Below, piece after piece: positions 52,941 through 57,561 of a stretch of DNA of 57,561 nt. This DNA comes from Bacteroidales bacterium (GTDB lineage Bacteria; Bacteroidota; Bacteroidia; Bacteroidales; UBA3824). Both the position numbers and the translations under genes were made by a program. The DNA is taken from contig JAFXUC010000121.1 in the NCBI GenBank assembly GCA_017535325.1, positions 1 to 57,561 of the forward strand. Direction: 5' to 3'. Position 1 is the first letter of the stretch, and every line of letters starts with the position of its first letter. The notes under the pieces were generated by a model. It did no database searches, had not been told where the DNA came from, and saw only the letters and a list, made by a program, of their open reading frames with translations.

Positions 52941-55900
52941 ATGCACTCAAATTTTTTAACCACATATACCGACCTTATTTATGAAGGTTCGCGTTTGGGC
53001 GGAAAACTGACCTCCGCAGCAAAAATTATCAATTACTGGACGGAACTTTTGAAAGACATGGGTTTTGTCTTCAACTTTGAATATTCCGACAAAAGTCTCG
53101 CAGAGTCCGCTACGGATTTCCGCCTGAAATATTTTTCCGGCGACAAGCAGAATTTTGCGTTTTTTGTAAAAGACTATCCGGCAGAAACCGATACTGAACA
53201 GTTCGATAAATTGTCAACTTTCCTCGTCAAAATCGTTCACCAGCAAATTGTTTGCAGAAAATTCGAGGACATTTTCTCCGACAACAAAGAACGCTTGAAA
53301 GAACTTTCAAGTATCCGTCAGGCGTCGCTTTTGCTCGGAAATGACGGTTACGACATTTACCCCGCAATCAGTCAGATTTGCGACTCCCTGCCCCTTGCAA
53401 TGCGGCATTCCGAATGCGCCGTCGCAAGAATCCGTTACGGCGAAAAAACTTTCAAAAGCCCGGATTTTGAACCCTGCGGACAGGGTCTCGTCAAAAAGTT
53501 CAAGGGTGCCGACGATGCCGAAGGCTCAATCGAAATCTATTACACGCGGACTTTTCCCGAAGACGCCGGCTCTCATGACCCGTTCCTCTTGGAAGAAAGA
53601 AACCTCGTTGACAATCTGGCTGTTATGATAACGGGCGCAACCTACGCCGTCGCTATGAAAACCCTCAAAAAGTTCAACAACAAGCGCATGCAGGAGTTGC
53701 ACGTCATCAACAAAACCACCGAAATAATCAACGGCGGAAGAGAAATCGACTACACTCTCAACAAAATCTGTAACCTTCTGCCCGAAGCAATGCAATACCC
53801 GAAATACGCCTGCGCAAGAATCCGTTTTGACGGTAAAGAATACTTGTCGAAAAATTTTTTATTCACCCATAGAAGTATCTCAGAGCAGTTCATTTCGATT
53901 GACTCAAACAAAGGCAGCATTGAGGTTTTTTACACGAAAGAGTTTCCGAGGGAAGATGACGGCGCGTTTTTGACCGAGGAGAAAAACCTCCTTAACAATA
54001 TTGCGCGTTTGACGGCAGGTTACATCAACGACACCAAAGGTCGCGACATCTTGCACAAAACCGCCGCGCTCAACTTTTTTGAGCAGAAAGAAGACCGTTT
54101 CCGTCAAAGGCTTCTGACAACAAACCACAAGCCGCTCCAAAATTATTTCAACCGGCAAATGCTTGACAAGTACATTTATCTTGACATGATGAAGTACAAG
54201 GTCAACCACGTTTTGTTTGTCGCAACGCTTTACGACGCTTTCTGCCTTGAAAACGAAGACTCGTTTTTTGAAAGGTTTTTGGGCGACGTCCATCAGTTCA
54301 GCCTTTACACGCTGCCAAGAATCACGGGTGTCAGCAGCGAAGAAGAGGCACTCGACGCAATGGAAAGCGCAAACATCGACATGGTGATAATCATGCCGTC
54401 GGCTGACTCGGCGCAGACCGTCGCACTCAGCGAAAAACTTAAAACTATCAACGGCAATGTGCCTGTATTTCTGCTTATTAACAAAAAGGAAGAAGTAAAA
54501 AAATACGAAGAAATATGCTCGGAGGTCAACGCCATCGACAAGATTTACACCTGGAACGGCGACAGTAACATATTCTTTACAATTATCAAGTGTTACGAGG
54601 ACAGTATCAACGTTGAAAACGATACGCAAATCGGTCTCGTAAAAGTGATTCTTTTGATTGAAGATTCGCCCGTTTACTACTCCAAATACCTTGAATTACT
54701 GTACAGTACGGTTTTCGGTCAGACCGCAAAAATAATCCCCGAAGTCGAGAAAAACGAACTCGACAAAATCGTTAAAATGCGTTCCCGTCCCAAAACGCTT
54801 CACGCCCGGAACTACGACGAAGCAATCGCGATTTTCAACAAATATAAGGACAATTTGATGTGCGTGATTTCGGACGTTGAGTTTGACTGGGGCGGAAAAC
54901 CCGACAAACGCGCCGGCATAAAACTCGTAAAACTTTTCCGCAACATGAAATATACCGTGCCGGTGATTTTTCAGTCAACGGAAGAGTTAACAAACTTGGA
55001 CACAGATATTTACAGAGAAGAAAAAGTCTTTTTTATCAACAAAAACTCCGACTCTCTGCTTGACGAATTAAAACGTTATCTGATAAAATATCTCGGTTAC
55101 GGCGACTTTACTTTCAAAAACTGGCAGGGCGAACTTTTGGGCGTTGCGCACTCTTTGAGAGAGTTTGAACTCTTTATCAAAAAAGTGCCTGACGATTCCA
55201 TTTACCGCCACGCCGTCAAAAACCAGTTTTCAATTTGGCTGATGGGACGCGGTGAAATTCAGTTGGCGCAGATTTTCCGCAGCCTTACGATAAATTCGGT
55301 TGAAGAAGTTCCGCAGATAAGAACCAAAATGTTGCAGGTAATCAATCAGTACCGTGCCGACAAAAAACGCGGAAAAATCCTGTCTTTCGACGAAACCTCG
55401 TCAATCGACGAGCGCAACATCATCACGCTTGCGCCGGGGTCGCTCGGCGGAAAGGGCAGGGGCCTGGCGTTTATCGACACCGTGATTTACAACCTCGAAG
55501 CACCGCACCTTTTGGAGAGAATCAACATAATCGCGCCTGTAACTTTGGTTATCGGAACCACTGAGTTTCAGAACTTTATCAACAACAATGATTTGTTTCC
55601 CAAACTCATCAACAAAAATTATCCGTATGAAAAACTCAAAGTTGATTTTTATAACGGACATTTGAGCGACCAGTTAAGAGAGAGAATCAAAACGATAATT
55701 TCGCAGACCGACAATCCGCTTGCCGTGCGCTCGTCAAGCACCTCGGAAGATTCTGTAAGCCAGCCTTTTGCGGGCGTTTTCAGCACGTATATTCTTCCGA
55801 ACGAAAAGGACAACAAGGCGGAAACTCTGGAACTTGTCTGCCACGCCATAAAACTGATTTACGCTTCGATGTATTCCGACACGGCGCGCAATTATTACAA

Positions 55901-57101
55901 CGCCGTTCAGCACAATATCGAAGTCGAAAAAATGGCGATTGTGATTCAGGAGGTTGTGGGAAGCCGTTTCGGACAGTATTTTTATCCGCACATCAGCGGC
56001 GTTGCGCAGTCGTACAATTTTTATCCCGTCGCCGACATGAAACCCGAAGAAGGCTACGCGGTTGCGGGCGTCGGTTTGGGCTGTTACGTGGTCGGCGGGT
56101 GGCCGTCGTACAGATTTTCGCCGAAATATCCGACGGTGTCGATGTACACCAAAAACGACCTCTTAAAAAGCACTCAGACAAAGTTTTACGCTTTGGACTG
56201 CTCGCTTAGAAACATTGATTTGTTAAACGGCGGCGAATATGCGGCTCTGAAACTTCTCAACATTTACGACGCTGAAAAACACGGCTCGTTGAAGCATTTG
56301 GTTTCTGTTTACAATCCTGACAACGATTCGTTTTCGCCGGGTTTGGACGATTACGGACCGAGAATCGTGAATTTTGCGGACATTTTGCAGTACAATTATT
56401 TTCCGTTGGCGGAGACAATTTCGATGATTCTGAACGCGGTAAAAGACGCTTTCGGCTCGGCGGTTGAGATTGAATACGCGGTAAATCTCAACAAGGCTAA
56501 AAACGGCAAACCGTCGTTTTATCTTTTGCAGATAAAGCCCATGGTGGGCTCGTTTGAAAACAAGCACATAGACTTACGGTCTGAAAATCAGGACAATATG
56601 CTGTTATATACGAACCAGAGTTTAGGCAACGGCATTTTGGAGGATATTTCGGACGTGGTTTATATTGACGAGCAGAAATTCTCGAAACTCGAAACCGTTG
56701 AAATGGCGCGTGAAATCAACTATCTTAACACCTTGTTCAAAAACGAGAACAAGAAATACATTTTGATAGGTCCGGGACGCTGGGGCACTTCTGACAGATT
56801 TTTGGGAGTTCCTGTCCAGTGGTCGGAGATTTCAAACGCTGCGGTGATAATTGAGACGAGTATGGAAGGCTATCCGTTGGACTTTTCGCACGGTTCGCAC
56901 TTTTTCCACAACATCACCTCGATGAACATCGGATATTTTGCCGTCAGAAACGAAAACCGGAACTGTTTCTTAAAGCGTGAAAAGCTTGAAGACCAGCCGG
57001 TTATCCATGAGACAAAATATTTCCGTCATGTAAGGTTTTCCAAACCGCTGACGGTAATCATGAACGGCAGCGAAAACGAAGCAGCAATAATTGTGAAGTA
57101 A
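52941..57101 (+). CDS. GAF-GAF-REC-PEP/pyruvate-binding (PPDK N-terminal ATP-grasp) fusion protein
   Basis: 1386 residues, no signal peptide. Two similar GAF-like modules lie near residues 110-240 and 255-365 (ARIRYGEKTFKSPDFE; ACARIRFDGKEYLSKNF). An unassigned segment (about 370-560) precedes a receiver-like domain with VILLIEDSPVYY (acidic pair near 573) and VISDVEFDW (candidate phospho-Asp near 644). From about 830 comes the PPDK/PEP-synthase nucleotide-binding fold: LAPGSLGGKGRGLAFID, NPLAVRSSSTSEDSVSQPFA. The C-terminus has IGPGRWGTSDRFLGVPVQWS and DFSHGSHFFHNITSMN. The phosphohistidine swivel domain and PEP-binding barrel of true PEP synthase are absent, so it cannot do the full reaction. 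A regulated kinase or phosphotransferase is inferred. It is last in the fbp-aat operon. Confidence 0.85.
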   Translation: MHSNFLTTYTDLIYEGSRLGGKLTSAAKIINYWTELLKDMGFVFNFEYSDKSLAESATDFRLKYFSGDKQNFAFFVKDYPAETDTEQFDKLSTFLVKIVHQQIVCRKFEDIFSDNKERLKELSSIRQASLLLGNDGYDIYPAISQICDSLPLAMRHSECAVARIRYGEKTFKSPDFEPCGQGLVKKFKGADDAEGSIEIYYTRTFPEDAGSHDPFLLEERNLVDNLAVMITGATYAVAMKTLKKFNNKRMQELHVINKTTEIINGGREIDYTLNKICNLLPEAMQYPKYACARIRFDGKEYLSKNFLFTHRSISEQFISIDSNKGSIEVFYTKEFPREDDGAFLTEEKNLLNNIARLTAGYINDTKGRDILHKTAALNFFEQKEDRFRQRLLTTNHKPLQNYFNRQMLDKYIYLDMMKYKVNHVLFVATLYDAFCLENEDSFFERFLGDVHQFSLYTLPRITGVSSEEEALDAMESANIDMVIIMPSADSAQTVALSEKLKTINGNVPVFLLINKKEEVKKYEEICSEVNAIDKIYTWNGDSNIFFTIIKCYEDSINVENDTQIGLVKVILLIEDSPVYYSKYLELLYSTVFGQTAKIIPEVEKNELDKIVKMRSRPKTLHARNYDEAIAIFNKYKDNLMCVISDVEFDWGGKPDKRAGIKLVKLFRNMKYTVPVIFQSTEELTNLDTDIYREEKVFFINKNSDSLLDELKRYLIKYLGYGDFTFKNWQGELLGVAHSLREFELFIKKVPDDSIYRHAVKNQFSIWLMGRGEIQLAQIFRSLTINSVEEVPQIRTKMLQVINQYRADKKRGKILSFDETSSIDERNIITLAPGSLGGKGRGLAFIDTVIYNLEAPHLLERINIIAPVTLVIGTTEFQNFINNNDLFPKLINKNYPYEKLKVDFYNGHLSDQLRERIKTIISQTDNPLAVRSSSTSEDSVSQPFAGVFSTYILPNEKDNKAETLELVCHAIKLIYASMYSDTARNYYNAVQHNIEVEKMAIVIQEVVGSRFGQYFYPHISGVAQSYNFYPVADMKPEEGYAVAGVGLGCYVVGGWPSYRFSPKYPTVSMYTKNDLLKSTQTKFYALDCSLRNIDLLNGGEYAALKLLNIYDAEKHGSLKHLVSVYNPDNDSFSPGLDDYGPRIVNFADILQYNYFPLAETISMILNAVKDAFGSAVEIEYAVNLNKAKNGKPSFYLLQIKPMVGSFENKHIDLRSENQDNMLLYTNQSLGNGILEDISDVVYIDEQKFSKLETVEMAREINYLNTLFKNENKKYILIGPGRWGTSDRFLGVPVQWSEISNAAVIIETSMEGYPLDFSHGSHFFHNITSMNIGYFAVRNENRNCFLKREKLEDQPVIHETKYFRHVRFSKPLTVIMNGSENEAAIIVK

Positions 57102-57118
57102 AAAATATTTTTTTAAGT

Positions 57119-57174
57119 TGCGAAAACGCCAGTTCGGAACTATACATTCTTAACTTCGTTTTCGCACTTTTTTT
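57119..57174 (+). terminator. Terminator after the ATP-grasp protein
   Basis: TGCGAAAACG / CGTTTTCGCA with a 28-base loop, then a run of seven T. The long loop lowers certainty. Confidence 0.65.
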
Positions 57175-57286
57175 GCACTGTTTTGACACAAACCAACACA
57201 AAAACAGCGTATTTTTTATTACTAATGTTTGTCGAAAATTTTATAGGAATTGAATACAAAGATTTGATAATCAAGAAAAAAATTAG

Positions 57287-57360
57287 AGCCACCTGTCAGA
57301 GTTGAACTGACGACCTGTTGTTTACGAAACAACCGCTCTAACCAACTGAGCTAAGGTGGC
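57287..57360 (-). tRNA. tRNA-Thr (CGT)
   Basis: A minus-strand cloverleaf of 74 nt. GCCACCT pairs with AGGTGGC, and the D-arm is TAGCTCAGTTGGTTAGAGC. The anticodon stem-loop GTTGT-TTCGTAA-ACAAC gives CGT, reading ACG, and the T-loop is GTTCAACTC. CCA is not encoded. Confidence 0.96.
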
Positions 57361-57381
57361 ATTTCCCTTACTTTTGCGGTG

Positions 57382-57389
57382 CAAAGGTA
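57382..57389 (-). promoter_or_regulatory. Predicted -7 promoter box of tRNA-Thr
   Basis: TTACCTTTGCACCGCAA on the minus strand contains TACCTTTG and is the same 17-base string found before tRNA-Asp. The -33 box is not clear. Confidence 0.65.
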
Positions 57390-57447
57390 AAAACTTTATT
57401 TGAAACAAAAAAATTTTTTTGTACTTTTTTTTTCTGATAATGAAAAA

Positions 57448-57561
57448 CTATTTTATTTCCAATGCTATCTCCGCCCCCTGCAATCCTTTGCCTGACACCT
57501 TCAATGTCGCCTTGCCTGCCGTCGCCGTCGCCTCTACAACAACAACCAATTGCCCGTGGAA
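57448..57561 (-). CDS. C-terminal end of a glycoside hydrolase family 2-like protein (partial)
   Basis: The minus strand has an open frame of 37 codons ending in TAG at 57448. It reads GQLVVVVEATATAGKATLKV, then SGKGLQGAEIALEIK. The pattern LVVVVxATxxAGxxTLKVSGKGL is typical of the last Ig-like domain of Bacteroidales GH2 beta-galactosidases. The rest lies beyond the window edge, so the family call is tentative. Confidence 0.65.
   Translation of the reverse strand, partial: FHGQLVVVVEATATAGKATLKVSGKGLQGAEIALEIK

Noticed and set aside
53904..54629. Minus-strand frame of 241 residues inside the ATP-grasp gene
   Set aside because: Antisense shadow of a long conserved gene with biased codon use.

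Overview
The window reads as chromosomal DNA of a member of the Bacteroidota, most likely order Bacteroidales. Reasons: the type IX secretion protein PorV and proteins with T9SS-type C-terminal domains; GSCFA, DUF5063 and BspA/DUF285 families; class III fructose-1,6-bisphosphatase; AT-rich spacers; weak Shine-Dalgarno sequences; and promoters of the form TTTG-N19/20-TAnnTTTG in front of many genes. The genus cannot be named from sequence alone. Most genes are core or household, so this is an ordinary chromosome with accessory patches.

Layout. 0-2.5 kb: a truncated Bro-N gene, a 0.56 kb gene-poor spacer, two small unknowns and ridA. 2.5-7.5 kb: RNase P RNA and a TamB-like translocation protein. 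7.5-13.6 kb: a secreted DUF1573-like protein, one chemoreceptor, and an operon of GH51 arabinofuranosidase, a lipoprotein and a GSCFA protein. 13.6-21.2 kb: a 1992-residue YDG/MBG repeat protein translationally coupled to a barrel-OmpA protein. 21.3-27.3 kb: parE, then on the minus strand tmRNA, porV, rny, a 6S-like RNA, zapA and a small coiled-coil protein. 27.5-33 kb: a REC-HATPase fusion, dnaE interrupted by an in-frame TAA, and rubrerythrin. 33-41.7 kb: a doubly truncated ATPase relic behind two matched dyads, a secreted beta-propeller, DUF5063, a tandem NlpC/P60 protein, tRNA-Asp, a DUF285 surface protein, and a DUF4143 ATPase behind three 33-bp repeats. 41.7-45.8 kb (minus): clpA, clpS, a thioesterase and a PIN-type toxin-antitoxin pair. 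45.8-57.1 kb: topB, a BASS transporter, an acyltransferase, fbp, aat and a 1386-residue GAF-GAF-REC-ATP-grasp protein. The window ends with tRNA-Thr(CGT) and the tail of a GH2-like gene.

How the parts fit. PorV, the two large surface proteins and the OmpA anchor belong to cell-surface display through T9SS. aat, clpS and clpA together make the bacterial Leu/N-degron pathway. zapA, the coiled-coil protein and 6S RNA form a cell-division/growth-phase cluster transcribed toward rny. The stable RNA genes (rnpB, ssrA, tRNA-Asp, tRNA-Thr) carry closely related promoters with GC-rich sequence just after the -7 box. The observations most worth checking are the dnaE nonsense codon, the GAF-GAF-REC-ATP-grasp protein, the repeated elements in front of both AAA ATPase loci, and the repeat-protein/OmpA pair.
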